64,000 nucleotides of DNA from Agriotes lineatus (lineage: Eukaryota > Arthropoda > Insecta > Coleoptera > Elateridae), in the NCBI GenBank assembly GCA_940337035.1, contig CALNHX010005812.1, positions 36,397 to 100,396 on the forward strand, given 5' to 3'. The position numbers and the translations under genes are program-made. This document shows positions 1 to 11,263 of the stretch, piece by piece; the stretch's first letter is position 1, and each line of letters opens with the position of its first letter. Below the pieces are notes generated by a model, which searched no databases, was not told the origin of the DNA, and saw only the letters and a list, made by a program, of their open reading frames with translations.

Positions 1-1960
1 TTCATTCTGTTAGATAAAGGATCCATTAACGTCCCCCTTCTCTCTCCCAGATTTTCTGCTACAATGCCACAAAATTCCGCAGCTGTTATTTCAACATTGG
101 TAATTTTTGACATATCCTCCGAATGTACAATATTAATTTACATTAACTACCTTGTGCTATTTCTTGTGGTGTTGCTGGTGTAACTTAGTTTCCTGCAGTT
201 CTTGATAGATTTCTGTAGATATGACTATTTTTGTTGTTGTGAATTGCTCTACTACGAGTATTATCATCGATTATAGAGAGCAGTTGGCATCAGTATTTTT
301 CATGTTTCCGTTTGTGACAGTTAATAATTGCCACGCTTCTATGGTACATCAATTTTCCGTCCTATTCATCCCATTTTTACTAACCCCATTCTAACGCATT
401 AGTGCCTTACTTTTTAAGGTTTGGCGTTTGGCGGTCTTGACGATTTTCAATCCGTTGTTAGGCGTAACTAGGTCATGTGTTCAATTGTTTGCAGGTGGTT
501 CTGCACGCATCTGCAGATGCACGGCGTTTTTATTTGTTAATCCTACGCTTTACTTCGTTCTTCTGCTGGTGTCTTTTGAGCCGTTCGCACGCATTTATTT
601 CATTGTTAACCTTTGTCCTAGTTTGGAGCTATCTGATAGTAATTTAGAAGGCTAAAATAGTGTCCTTGGGCTTAATCGCGTTACCGCGGATTTGTATAGT
701 TTAATTTAACGAAGATAGCTGGGTCTTATCTACCCATCGCAGTTGATTGCGGATTCGTATCGGCGTTGAATATTGAAATTTTGGAGCTGCGAGTGGAAGG
801 TATGTGAGCGTTTGTTCATTATAATTAAGCACTCGCGGTTCGTGTATTTTAGAGCCGATCTTAGAGGCGTAAAGTTTGAGCTGTGCTATTGATTTGCGGC
901 CGTTTTGCAGAATCATTGCTGAGCCCCCGATTGTTAGGTGGAATCTGTTGTTGCTGTTCCTCATTTATTGACGCAGTCGCCGAAGACGCGTTTCGTAGAT
1001 TTGCAGTTGTCGGTGGATGGTCTTTGGCAAGGCCCCGTCACAAAATGGAAAACTTTACCTGGTAGCTGATTGCGGCCCATTATTGCTGTTTGCTTCTCAC
1101 ATCATTTCTGTGGGCATTGAAACACAAATATGTGTTATCCAAGATAAAAACGAACCTGTGCATTGCTCACTTCCCTGCAATCTTGAATTTACCGGCTAGT
1201 TTTGCATCACCTCTGAGTTTCGTCAGTTATTACTACTTGTGTATTTATGAAGAATATTAAGATTCTACGTATGTGGTTATATATTATTATATTTATTATG
1301 TTGCTGCTATAGTTATTTATTACAAAACCTACTGTATCGCAGTTCCAAAAAACATACAAATTAAAGTTAAAAAACATTCAAAATTCATGATATACCTATA
1401 CCATCATAACATATTTTGTAATTGTGCAATAAATGTATTGAATGGGGAAAGTGAAAGACAGCTATGCTGATCTTTCCCCTTTTGAACATAATGTAAATTC
1501 TTTAGTTAATATTAGGAATAATTTCTATTTAATTTTTTATATATATATGTACTGGCCATAGTAAACAATGTGCTTTTTTTTTGCCAATTTTAGGAATAAT
1601 TTATTATTTAATATCTTTATATTCTTAAATTGTTATATAATAATTGGTACTGATTAATGTAAAATATTATTATAACCCTCTCAAAAATTATGTTCAATAA
1701 ACAATTTATTTATCTATCTATCTATAGTTGACCTATTGCATCACTGGAAACTTCTAATTGCCCACTAATTTAACCTGCTCGCCTTTACCCAGAGATATGT
1801 TAACTATTTAAATATCTAACTTTGTTATGCGGTACACAAGTGAAATTGCTTGAGTAACTCGTGTTCGTTGCGATCTCGCGCATTCTCTCACCAATGCTTA
1901 TGCTCCTTGTAATTTAGTGACAACAATAAAATTAGCTGTATTTGTAGCTTTCGTCTATAG
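1..1960. other. No recognised gene; AT-rich intergenic DNA
   Basis: I see no supported coding region. Short frames here lack recognisable domains. At 1684-1726 an AATAAA is followed by a short TCTA microsatellite, which resembles the 3' end of an old non-LTR element, but no coding remnant supports that. A small inverted repeat (GGGGAAAG at about 1443, CTTTCCCC at about 1471) is present with no known role. Confidence 0.5.
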
Positions 1961-2045
1961 CAGGGCTGTCCAACGTGTGGCCCGCGGGCCGCATGCGGCC
2001 CGTCAGGATATTTTTGCGGCCCGCGGATCGAATTATCCCTTGAGT
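1961..2045 (+). mobile_element. Possible hAT-like transposon end (fragment)
   Basis: The stretch starts CAGGGCTGTCCAACGTG and continues into a GC-rich palindrome (GGCCCGCGGGCC followed by GGGCCGCATGCGGCCC). A CAGGGGTGTCCAA start followed by GCGGCCC blocks is typical of non-autonomous hAT-type elements in animal genomes; that is family knowledge. I cannot find the matching inverted end or an 8-bp target duplication, so this is at most a fragment. No transposase is present. Confidence 0.4.
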
Positions 2046-3235
2046 CCACCAGTCCTGATCCTGTTCTCTCTTTTTCTACCTGGGCCCTCCGGCCTGACAC
2101 GCTGAACTGTCTAATGAAGTAGGCCTCAAACCTTACCAGACCAGACTTCAAGGAAGATGACGTGTTGTACTGTCAGCCCGAGAAGTTCAAATTTGCCGCA
2201 AGAGCAAGACCGCTAGAATTCGATTTTACCTTGATTGTTGAACTTTCTTGGGAAATCGAATCCCTGAGGTTTTAACCCTGTCTTAATACGCTATACTGTC
2301 TTGCAGGGCTAACTGCTTAAAAGCCATTTCCGACCGCCTAATTTTTAAACGCAAATCCCGGCGCCCCGAGAGGTGAAATACTTCCCATAACCTCATTTTA
2401 CTAATACTTAAACCTGTAACCTGTAGCAATCGCAGCCTCTACCCCGCTTGTGAGCGGCTAGAGTCCTGCGCCCGCCCTTCATAAACTCACCTGCAGGGCC
2501 TCTTTTTGGTCATTAAACGGCGAATTCCTGGACTTCGACATTTGATTTCGCAGCCCGCAAGTTCCCTACCGAGGGAATGTCAACATCATTTTCCGGCTCA
2601 AGGCGAAAAAATTCCACCTGCAGGATTTGACACCGCGTTTGTTCCAAGAACGACGCCTAGCCGTCGTAAGGTACCAGCAACCTCTGCACCAGGATTTAGG
2701 CACTAACGCCCGCCCCGGGTAACCCTTAAAATCGCTAAATTCACCGGAAAATTACAGCTTAAAATCACTGCTGAGTGGAAGGTCAAGTTTGCAGAAACAA
2801 AAAACCTACTCAGCCCATTTCCCGAAGAACCGGCGTACTACCAATAGGGACACGCAACACTCGCTGGTGCATTGGGTTGCAGCTCGACCAACGAAACCAG
2901 ACACCGTTCCAGAAGAACATGTGAATTTTAAATAATGTGCAACTCAGAGTTATTTTTAATTAATCATTGTAACTAGCTAAAAGCATTATATTTGTTTTGG
3001 TAATTATCTGGTGTTTTACCTAATCGAATATATATTTGAGTGAACGTATTTCTCCGATTTGAGCTTAACCCGAGGGGTAAATCTTTGACGCCCTTAGTAA
3101 GGGGGTGAAACGTCACATCTCTTCTTTTTTCGGTAGTATCTCAAGAACGGAAAGGAATTAACCTAAAGTGAATATGATTTTTTTTGTGTAGAATCACTTC
3201 TAGAGCATATGGTGTAGGTTTGTCGGTTACCTCAG
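2046..3235. other. Unassigned DNA left of BEL/Pao copy 1
   Basis: This 1.2-kb stretch is richer in GC than its surroundings up to about 2800 and AT-rich afterwards. I see no supported gene. It may hold an old LTR or other repeat, but no terminal pairs or target duplications could be matched by eye. Confidence 0.4.
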
Positions 3236-3911
3236 TGAACAGATTCGCCTGGAGGCTGTAGAAATCAGGCGTCCGTTACGTTATTTTGCTGGTTCCATCC
3301 CTTATGTTAAGCGCAGAACTGAGACAGCAGTTTCCGCTTTAAGACAGCTTAGTCATGCCACTTAACGGGATGATAATTCGTCACTGTGTGAGATGCAGCC
3401 TCACATCCCTTAATTATTTATAGGCTTGGACCCACAGCGACGCAGTAAGTGAATCTAACAAGTAAATGCAGACTGGTTTATTACAAAAATAATTGTTCTA
3501 TATATACAAACAAATTTGCTTAGATCATAGTAATATACAAAGTTCATTTCTAATAACAGGTGCAATGTATTATATTCAGTAGGTTAATTTACTAGTCTTG
3601 CAAAACAATACTCAGCGGTTTTGCTTCCGTGATATGATATGGACTCCATGAACTCGAGCGTCTTTTATGCTGAGCTGCGATTGTAGGCATTTAAACCTTG
3701 TCACGGCCTTGCGTAATTGTGTACGCGAAGCCGTGTAAAAATGCTGAGCGGCGACTGCGAGGTGTTTAAACTTGACTGTGAGTAGGTCGCCGCGCTTGCA
3801 TAATGCAATATTGCGTTTTTGGTGGCTTTTAACTTTTAGAATGTTTCGTAAAATTTAAATGAATAATTATAAATTTATATCTGGTTAATCTGTTAAAGAC
3901 AAGATTAAACA
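3236..3911 (-). repeat. 3' LTR of BEL/Pao copy 1
   Basis: 676 bp, bounded by TGAACAG and GATTAAACA on the plus strand, hence TG...CA on the coding strand. It matches 11264-11939 except for four substitutions seen by eye. Flank on the outer side is CTCAG. Confidence 0.95.
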
Positions 3912-3950
3912 TATTGCCAATTTTAAGCCACAAAAAAGCAAACCGATAAA

Positions 3951-6900
3951 TTATATTGTTTCTTCGAGATTGAGCGTTTTGAGAGGATATTCTTCTGCCT
4001 GGGGTTGTGCGGGTGGTGGCTTCCTTCGTGTTATTCGTTGCCGAATGTAGTAGATAGCTCCTAGTAGGGCAGCGGTTCCCAAAAGGCTGCCTGTGACCCC
4101 AATAGACAGGTGAGAATGATGTCGGATGGCTTTCCAGGTGAAGTTTTTTATATGCTCCTGGAAATCTAACTGCGATGCTTGTAGGTCTTCGAAGTGGTCT
4201 GACTGAGTTAGTACAGGTTCCTCTGCGATTTCTGAAAATGAGTTTGTTGTGATTGGGTTGGTAATATTGATACTGATAGCCTTGGAGTATCCAGCCAGGA
4301 TCTTGTATTTTCTGTTGTGCCTTGGGGTTAATGTATTCCTCGCAGTTTGGATGATGCAATCCGATGAAATTTGAATGACACCTGTAGTGTTGACGGTGAC
4401 TTCTTCCCTGTTTCCACTACAAGTGATTGCTATGCGGGTTGGTTTACTGACTACAAATAGCCAGGTGTTTTCCATGTACAATTGTTTCCAAATAATGGAC
4501 TGGATGCGATGTCTTCGTAGGAGACATTGACTGGTTTCTACTCGGTGATATATATCGTCAATGATGCAGTTTGGGTTGTTTTCAATTCCTTTAACTACCG
4601 TTGGACTGCAAACATAGGTAGTGGGAGAAATTTGTAGCTCTTCTTTGAATTCTTCATCTGTTTCGTGGAAGTACATTTGTAGGTTGTAATCCACAGCGAA
4701 GATTCCTTTCGGCACATCGATCATCCAGTAGGATCCATTGCTGATTTGGAGAGGAATTGGTGTCACTTTAATTAAGGAGTATTCCGTTTTTTCCACTATG
4801 ATGAAATACCCTTGGACGTTGATGTAGATGTCGTCATGCCCAATGTCAACCTTTAGAATTGGCGTTGGTAATATCTCCAAATTTGGTGAAAGTTTACTGG
4901 TTGCATTAGCGAGGATCTGTTTAATTTGAGCAGGTGTTATTAGCTCGTACAGATTACCTTGCTGAAAGTGAACGTTTAAGATGTGAATATGGTAGTTGCA
5001 CAGTTCACTAATTACATTTGTGGCGACTTGGTACACACTGATGATGTGAATATTTAGTCGGTTGGAGTCGGTTGCTTTATACCATTTGTCCATGTTGTTA
5101 ATGGCCCGGATTCCTTGGTTTAATTTTTCTTGGAAATGTTCCAGCTTCTTGTCGATTCGTTCTTCGGTTTCATTAAACCTGGAAAGTGCTGATAGCAAGA
5201 ATTTGGATTGTTGACTGTCCATTTTTATTAGTTCCTGTTGATTCTTGTCTAGCCTGTCTATATCTTGATAGACTTCATCGTTGACTCCAAAAATTGATGT
5301 TAATACTGTGCCAAGGACTCCTCTTTTTTCTCGTCTTGTTATTATTTCTTCCATACCATCTCTAATCCATTCCATTTGCTTTTTCTGTTCCAGAAGATGA
5401 TGCACCAGTGTCTTGCATAATGTGTCTTCGGACAGTTCTTTTGCAGAGTCGCAGAGATTGTCGAATTTGTCTACCATGTCTGTGACTGTTTCGAAGTCTT
5501 CTTCGATCTTCCCCCTCTCGAACTGGATTTCGATCCGGAATGTTCCTCTCTCAATCTTCCCGTGTCCAATGTGTTCTACATAGTACCCGCTGTCTGGTTT
5601 TTGGATATTAAATTCTGCTTTACTTAATGTATTGGTGGTAAGAAGGGTAAAGATGAGTAACAGCCGTTTCCATTTGGACGCGACAGATTTCCTTGGTGCT
5701 GGGGATGATCGTGTCTGGATAATGTTAGTTGAAATTTTATTTTCTGCCTCTGGTTCCTGCGATTCCTCGGTAGTTGCTGGTAATGGAATGATGCTGCCTA
5801 TGGATCGTTTTAGCTGATGTCCTCCTGATTTCTGGAGCGTCACTACTCGTACTGATCCATCGGCTGCTGGATGAGTTGCAGTGACTCTTGCTAAAGGCCA
5901 CTTACTAGGATTGATACTATCTTCTTTGATTAACACTAAATCTCCAACTTTAGTGTTCTCCAATGGTTTCTTCCATTTGTTTCGTTGCTGTAGTCCATGA
6001 AGGTAGTCCGAGCTCCATGATTTCCAAAAATCTTGCTTGATCTTTTGGATTATCCTCCAACGATTCGATAGATTTGAAGATATTGGAGTGTTGATTGGGT
6101 CTGGTGGCGATATGATTTCCCTCCCTATTAGGAAATGGCCTGGCGTCAGAGCAGTTGTGTCCTCAATATCGTTGCCTTGTGGACATAGAGGACGTGAGTT
6201 TAGGCAGGCCTCAATTTGGCAGAGAAGAGTTGTTAACTCTCCAAAGGTAAGAGTAGCGTGGCCAATAGTTCTCTTCAGATGATGCTTCATTGATTTTACC
6301 CCTGCTTCCCATATCCCTCCGAAGTGAGGGGCTAGTGGAGGGATGAAGTGCCATTGGGTACCACCGGTTGCTAAGGTTTCTTGGACAGCTGGGCCTTCAA
6401 TTGTTTGGCGGGTCTCCTTGTCCAACACTTTTCTTGCGCCAACGAAGTTTGTTCCGTTGTCGCTGTATAGGTGTGCACAGCGTCCTCTTCGGGCAGTAAA
6501 CCTCCTGAAGACTGCTAGGAAGCTGTTGGTTGTCATGTCGCTGACGGCCTCTAGGTGGATTGCCTTGGTTGATAGACAGACAAAAACAGCAATGTACCCT
6601 TTGTGCGAAGAATGCCCTCTTCCCTTGGATGTTCGGATCTGTATTGGGCCGGCGTAGTCCACTCCGGAATGGAAGAATGGAGGAGTTGAATTCACTCTGG
6701 TTGATGGAAGATTTCCCATCAGTTGCTGTGCTGCCTCTGCTTTGTATCGTAGACATCGGAAACACTTCTGGATGCTGGAGCTGACTGCTTTCTTCGCGTT
6801 GATGATCCAATATTTTCTTCGGATATATGAGAGAGTGAGTTGGGTGCCACCGTGCAGCGTGCGTAGATGCGCCTTTTGGATTATTAGTTTGGAAATATGA

Positions 6901-9900
6901 CTGGAGTACGGGAGTATGATTGGGTGTTTTTCATTGAAGGACAAGGTGGAATTTTCTAATCTTCCTCCAACACGGATTATTCCATGCTGATCGATGAAGG
7001 GATTGAGGTTGGCAAGCTTGTTACTGGAACTCACATATTTGTTCTGCCGGAGTTGAGATCCTGTTGCCCTCAAAATAGGATCACTTCCTTGGATGACCTT
7101 AACGAGTAGGAGGATGGTGTCGTCCATTTCCTTCACTGATAGGCATCCTGATTGAGTGGGAAGTCGCTTACACTTGTTGATGAATCTTCGGCAATGTGAC
7201 ATGACTCGTACCATTCTTGTTAGAGAAGAAAAACGATGAACGACTTCGTTCTCGTCTTGATGAATGGTAGTTTGATGCACAGTGTAACTTCTTGCTTCTT
7301 CCTCGGTGGTTGCGGTGTCTGGTTGACACGGCCATGAACTCTTGTTAACTAGCCAGCTCGGTCCGTCCCACCATAGGAGATGATTCTTTAGTTTTTCTGG
7401 ACTAGTGCCTCGGGAGATGACGTCTGCAGGATTCTCTTCGGATTTGACGTGGTTCCAATGTTGAGCCGGAATTAGATTGTTGATTTCGGCTACTCGATTC
7501 GCGACGAACGTCTTCCATCGTACCGGGTCTCCTTTTATCCATCCTAATGTAACCATTGAGTCAGTCCAGGCGAAGATAGACACCTTAGGAAGGTCTAATG
7601 CTGCAATTACCCTTTGAAGTAGATTGGAAAGGAGTACTGCTGCGCAGAGTTCCAGTCTTGGTAATGTCGTCTTGGCTCGGGCTTGTGCCACCTTGGATTT
7701 GGCGATTAATAAGGATACCTTGACTTGGCCGGATGATGTGGTGACTCTGGTATAAATCGCGGCCCCGAAAGCTCTTTCGGAGGCGTCACAGAATCCATGC
7801 AGCTCTACTAGAGATTCCCTTTTGATAAACAACCACCTTGGTAAGGTAATTTCTTCCACTGCCTTGAGTTGAGACCTGAGCGTCTCCCATTTGCCTTGGA
7901 TATTTTCAGACACTGGGTCATCCCATTTGATATTTTCGAGCCATAGTTCTTGGATGAGTAGCTTGGCAGTGATGATGACGGGTGCTAACCATCCCAATGG
8001 GTCGAAAATTTTGGCAACTTCGGATAGTATGGTGCGTTTGGTGGATTCCTGTTGCTTAACGTCTACCTTAAAACAGAAAACATCTTCATATGGAGACCAG
8101 TGAATGCCCAAGGACTTTTTTACGCCGTCTTCACTTATTTCGAGGTATGTTTGTTCCTTTAACTCTTCTGGGAGTTCTTGAATAATGGCTGACTCATTAC
8201 TGCACCATTTATGTAGAGTAAAGCCTCCACGCTTTAGTAAGGAAATGAGCTGACCTTGTTGTTGGATCGCTTCTTCCACAGTGTCGGCCCCAGAAAGCAC
8301 GTCGTCCACGTAGAAATCTTTCTTCACTGCTTCTGAAGCTAATGGAAATGAGACCTTTTCGTCCTGTGCGAGTTGATGCAAGGTTCGAATGGCAAGATAG
8401 GGAGCTGATGCGGTTCCATAAGTGACGGTGCACAGCTTATATTCCCTGATTGGCTGTGATTTGTCGAATCTCCATAGGACTCTTTGGTACTCCTGGTCTT
8501 GGTTGTTCATTCTGATTTGTCGGTACATTTTTTCAATGTCTGCAGAAAAAACAATCCTGTGTGTCCTCCATCGAAGTAGAATGTCGACCAGTTCTTGCTG
8601 AAGTTTAGGTCCAGCGTACATCATCTCATTTAAGGATTTTCCGTGAGAGGCCTTGCTAGAGGCATCGAAAACGACACGAAGCCTGGTTGATGAACTTGCT
8701 TCTCGGATGACGCCATGGTGGGGAATGTAATACTTGCCGTTATTCTCATCTTCCCTTGCCACCTTTTCCATATGTCCTAAATCCAAGTATTCTTGCATGA
8801 ATTTCTTGTATTGGACTGCTAGATCTTGATCTTGTCCTAATTTCTTCTCCAGATGTATGAATCGTGCCAATGCTGAGGGTTTGGACCTTCCCATGTGTAC
8901 TGGAGTTTGTTTGAATGGAATCCTTACTACGTATCTTCCATCTACGTCTCGCTGGACTGTGTCTGTGAATTTATTTTCACATACTTGATCATCTGGGGAA
9001 AGTTTCCTTTGAGGAGAAGCCTCTTCAATGTTCCAGAATTTCTGCAACTGCTCATCCTCTTCAATTTTGGCAACCATGGTGTTGACCTTAAGGCTGGTGG
9101 GAGGTCGTCTTCCCATGGTTCCTGATAAGATCCATCCCAATTCGGTATGCTGTCCTAGGATGCCATCTTTGGATTTCTTGATTCCTTCGAGAATTATTTG
9201 GGAATATTCTTCAGCGCCTAGAAGTATATCTATGGGGCCAGGTCGGTTGAAGGTTGGATCGGCGATGAAGACATGTTTCCAGGCATCCATTTTTATGTTC
9301 GGAATGGGTGATGAAGGCATGGTTTTTGTAAGTTTGGGAAGTACCAGTAAAGTAACAGGTAAGGAAAATTTACTTGGAAATCTTGGCGTAATCAAACCTG
9401 TGATTTTCCATTTTGCGACTTTTGTTTCGCTGTTCCCAATTCCGGAGATTTCTGCTCGAACCTTGGTCCTGGGTAGCGCTAATAATTCGGCTGCGGCTTC
9501 GGTGATGAAGGAACCTTGAGACCCTGGATTTATCAAGACCCTCAAGAGATGAGTCATCCCGGATGCTGCCTTAACTTGAACCGTTGCTGTGGCCAGTAGC
9601 ACTTGGCTCTTCTTTGCGCCTAGGTTGGCGGCAATGATTGTGGGTTTTGGCTTCTTCTCTGGAGCGTTGGAGGTCTGCATGGCTGCTGCGTGAGAAAACG
9701 TCTTCATCTTCGGAGCAGGTATCGGCTTTGATGGCGGCTGTGCCTTGTGAAGCAGAGTATGGTGTGGAAAGCGGCAGATTTTGCAGTTATAATACGAACG
9801 ACATTGTATATTAGAATCGTGTCGCAAACATCGAAAGCACAATCGGTAGGTTCTTACCACTTCTTGCTTTTCGTGGGTGGAGAGCCTCTGGAATTGACCA

Positions 9901-11174
9901 CAGTTATCGATGTAATGATCCCCATTGCACATCTTGCAGTTGAGATATCCGGCAGCGTAATTTTTCTGTGGCTTGTCCTGAGTTGGTTTTCGAGCTCCAT
10001 CAATGGATTCCAAGGATTGGAACCGCATTTGTAAGAAGGCCATTAGAGTTTGGTGATCCTGAACTTCATTTGGGCACTGAAGCGATTGCTCATATAATTT
10101 GTTAGTTTCAGGATCCCATTTTCGAGTAATAACTCGGTTAATCCACGGACCCCAGCTGTCGGTGGAAATGCCCAAATTTTTGATTGCTTCCACACATTCC
10201 TTAGTGGAGTCATGCAATCTTTTCAACCCTTGGGCTGATTCCTTGGAGAGGACCGGCTGATCGAAGATGGTGTCTAGCAATTTGGTTAGAATAAGGCGAT
10301 TATTTTGATACCTTTGTTGCAGCAAATTCCAAGCGGTGTTGTAGTTGGCTTGAGTCACTGCGAGATGCTGGATTAGTCGGCTGGGCTCTCCCTTGACATG
10401 CGTTTTTAAATACTGCATTTTGATGACATCATCCATGTTTTGGTTGTCATCTACTAATTTGGTGAATAGGTCCTTAAAAGTGGCCCATTCCTCATAATTT
10501 CCCTCGTATATGGGGATTTTAACTTGAGGAAGCGAGATGGCTGATGCTTGCTCGTTCCTTGTTGGTGCTTGTAACAAATTAATTAAATTTCGGTACCTGT
10601 CTTTCAACGTAGTAAATTCAGGACTGAAGTGCGTCTGGTTTGAATCCATCTCGTTAGACATGACTTCTTCGTCCATCTCGATCACCCGGTCCCATTCTTC
10701 CTTTAATTCCCTCTTTGTGATGGCGGGCCTTCCGAGTGCTTGTTCCAGTTCGGCGTCGTCCAAAGATTGCTTAAAATTCTGCATCCGAATCTGCAGTTTT
10801 CGGATACGAACCTTTTGCTCGGGATTTACAACTGTTTCCTCTCGCCTCCTAGTTTCAGAGGGGTCGGGATTTTCAGTTGCCTTTAAACAGCTCTGCAAAT
10901 AACTTTTTGCTTCGCAGTAGATGGCTTTAATTTGTTCGTAATACCCTGTGGTAAAATAATTATGTGTAGGAATACTTAGCTGCACCATTTTGGCGTGATT
11001 TTTGGTCACGGCGTTCCAAGTTTCGTCCAGCGTCTTGTTTCGGCTGGCGATGTAAGCTTCTGTTTTTCGGCTGGCAGGGTCCTTTTTGCTGTTGGAAAAT
11101 ACCTGCGTGATCTTCTGGCCGAGTTCTTCTTGGGCGACAGCTAGCTGGTTGAATTCCTCCATATTGTTTGCCAT
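3951..11174 (-). CDS. BEL/Pao gag-pol-env polyprotein, protease-site mutant
   Basis: 2407 residues in a single frame. Visible order: Gag with a DUF1759-like region from about residue 215; zinc knuckles at about 413-425 (C-x2-C-x3-H-x4-C) and a Cys/His cluster to about 475; retropepsin-like protease around 549; reverse transcriptase at about 815-1010 with Asp879 and YVDD at 955-958; RNase H at about 1120-1240; integrase with a His/Cys zinc region at about 1435-1475 and catalytic triad D1506, D1572, E1623; then an Env-like part. Env has a hydrophobic leader after Trp1835, a furin-type site RREKR at 1947-1951 followed by a GVLG start resembling a fusion peptide, and a C-terminal membrane segment at about 2358-2377. 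The protease motif reads N-P-G at 549-551; copy 2 has the expected D-P-G. Loss of that Asp should abolish protease activity. About 13 residues differ from copy 2. The env resembles baculovirus-F/errantivirus-type fusion proteins by layout only. Confidence 0.93.
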   Translation of the reverse strand: MANNMEEFNQLAVAQEELGQKITQVFSNSKKDPASRKTEAYIASRNKTLDETWNAVTKNHAKMVQLSIPTHNYFTTGYYEQIKAIYCEAKSYLQSCLKATENPDPSETRRREETVVNPEQKVRIRKLQIRMQNFKQSLDDAELEQALGRPAITKRELKEEWDRVIEMDEEVMSNEMDSNQTHFSPEFTTLKDRYRNLINLLQAPTRNEQASAISLPQVKIPIYEGNYEEWATFKDLFTKLVDDNQNMDDVIKMQYLKTHVKGEPSRLIQHLAVTQANYNTAWNLLQQRYQNNRLILTKLLDTIFDQPVLSKESAQGLKRLHDSTKECVEAIKNLGISTDSWGPWINRVITRKWDPETNKLYEQSLQCPNEVQDHQTLMAFLQMRFQSLESIDGARKPTQDKPQKNYAAGYLNCKMCNGDHYIDNCGQFQRLSTHEKQEVVRTYRLCFRCLRHDSNIQCRSYYNCKICRFPHHTLLHKAQPPSKPIPAPKMKTFSHAAAMQTSNAPEKKPKPTIIAANLGAKKSQVLLATATVQVKAASGMTHLLRVLINPGSQGSFITEAAAELLALPRTKVRAEISGIGNSETKVAKWKITGLITPRFPSKFSLPVTLLVLPKLTKTMPSSPIPNIKMDAWKHVFIADPTFNRPGPIDILLGAEEYSQIILEGIKKSKDGILGQHTELGWILSGTMGRRPPTSLKVNTMVAKIEEDEQLQKFWNIEEASPQRKLSPDDQVCENKFTDTVQRDVDGRYVVRIPFKQTPVHMGRSKPSALARFIHLEKKLGQDQDLAVQYKKFMQEYLDLGHMEKVAREDENNGKYYIPHHGVIREASSSTRLRVVFDASSKASHGKSLNEMMYAGPKLQQELVDILLRWRTHRIVFSADIEKMYRQIRMNNQDQEYQRVLWRFDKSQPIREYKLCTVTYGTASAPYLAIRTLHQLAQDEKVSFPLASEAVKKDFYVDDVLSGADTVEEAIQQQGQLISLLKRGGFTLHKWCSNESAIIQELPEELKEQTYLEISEDGVKKSLGIHWSPYEDVFCFKVDVKQQESTKRTILSEVAKIFDPLGWLAPVIITAKLLIQELWLENIKWDDPVSENIQGKWETLRSQLKAVEEITLPRWLFIKRESLVELHGFCDASERAFGAAIYTRVTTSSGQVKVSLLIAKSKVAQARAKTTLPRLELCAAVLLSNLLQRVIAALDLPKVSIFAWTDSMVTLGWIKGDPVRWKTFVANRVAEINNLIPAQHWNHVKSEENPADVISRGTSPEKLKNHLLWWDGPSWLVNKSSWPCQPDTATTEEEARSYTVHQTTIHQDENEVVHRFSSLTRMVRVMSHCRRFINKCKRLPTQSGCLSVKEMDDTILLLVKVIQGSDPILRATGSQLRQNKYVSSSNKLANLNPFIDQHGIIRVGGRLENSTLSFNEKHPIILPYSSHISKLIIQKAHLRTLHGGTQLTLSYIRRKYWIINAKKAVSSSIQKCFRCLRYKAEAAQQLMGNLPSTRVNSTPPFFHSGVDYAGPIQIRTSKGRGHSSHKGYIAVFVCLSTKAIHLEAVSDMTTNSFLAVFRRFTARRGRCAHLYSDNGTNFVGARKVLDKETRQTIEGPAVQETLATGGTQWHFIPPLAPHFGGIWEAGVKSMKHHLKRTIGHATLTFGELTTLLCQIEACLNSRPLCPQGNDIEDTTALTPGHFLIGREIISPPDPINTPISSNLSNRWRIIQKIKQDFWKSWSSDYLHGLQQRNKWKKPLENTKVGDLVLIKEDSINPSKWPLARVTATHPAADGSVRVVTLQKSGGHQLKRSIGSIIPLPATTEESQEPEAENKISTNIIQTRSSPAPRKSVASKWKRLLLIFTLLTTNTLSKAEFNIQKPDSGYYVEHIGHGKIERGTFRIEIQFERGKIEEDFETVTDMVDKFDNLCDSAKELSEDTLCKTLVHHLLEQKKQMEWIRDGMEEIITRREKRGVLGTVLTSIFGVNDEVYQDIDRLDKNQQELIKMDSQQSKFLLSALSRFNETEERIDKKLEHFQEKLNQGIRAINNMDKWYKATDSNRLNIHIISVYQVATNVISELCNYHIHILNVHFQQGNLYELITPAQIKQILANATSKLSPNLEILPTPILKVDIGHDDIYINVQGYFIIVEKTEYSLIKVTPIPLQISNGSYWMIDVPKGIFAVDYNLQMYFHETDEEFKEELQISPTTYVCSPTVVKGIENNPNCIIDDIYHRVETSQCLLRRHRIQSIIWKQLYMENTWLFVVSKPTRIAITCSGNREEVTVNTTGVIQISSDCIIQTARNTLTPRHNRKYKILAGYSKAISINITNPITTNSFSEIAEEPVLTQSDHFEDLQASQLDFQEHIKNFTWKAIRHHSHLSIGVTGSLLGTAALLGAIYYIRQRITRRKPPPAQPQAEEYPLKTLNLEETI

Positions 11175-11245
11175 TTTCGGGGAACCGGGTGGGTTGGTAG
11201 ATGTTGTTTTCTTCTCGGGATGTACCTCTTCTTAGTTGTAGACAG

Positions 11246-11263
11246 ATCCGGCTCGAAGGACCA
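11246..11263 (-). promoter_or_regulatory. Primer binding site for tRNA-Tyr (copy 1)
   Basis: On the coding strand the first 18 internal bases are TGGTCCTTCGAGCCGGAT, directly next to the 5' LTR. They are the complement of the 3' end of eukaryotic tRNA-Tyr (acceptor ...TCGAAGGA plus CCA), as I know that tRNA. This would prime minus-strand DNA synthesis. Confidence 0.8.

Noticed and set aside
2162..3117. Possible solo LTR starting TGTGACG on the minus strand at 3117
   Set aside because: I could not identify a matching CA end or target duplication.
3829..4359. 176-codon minus-strand ORF (and its twin at 30880-31410)
   Set aside because: It overlaps the Env part in another frame and runs into the LTR; no domain.
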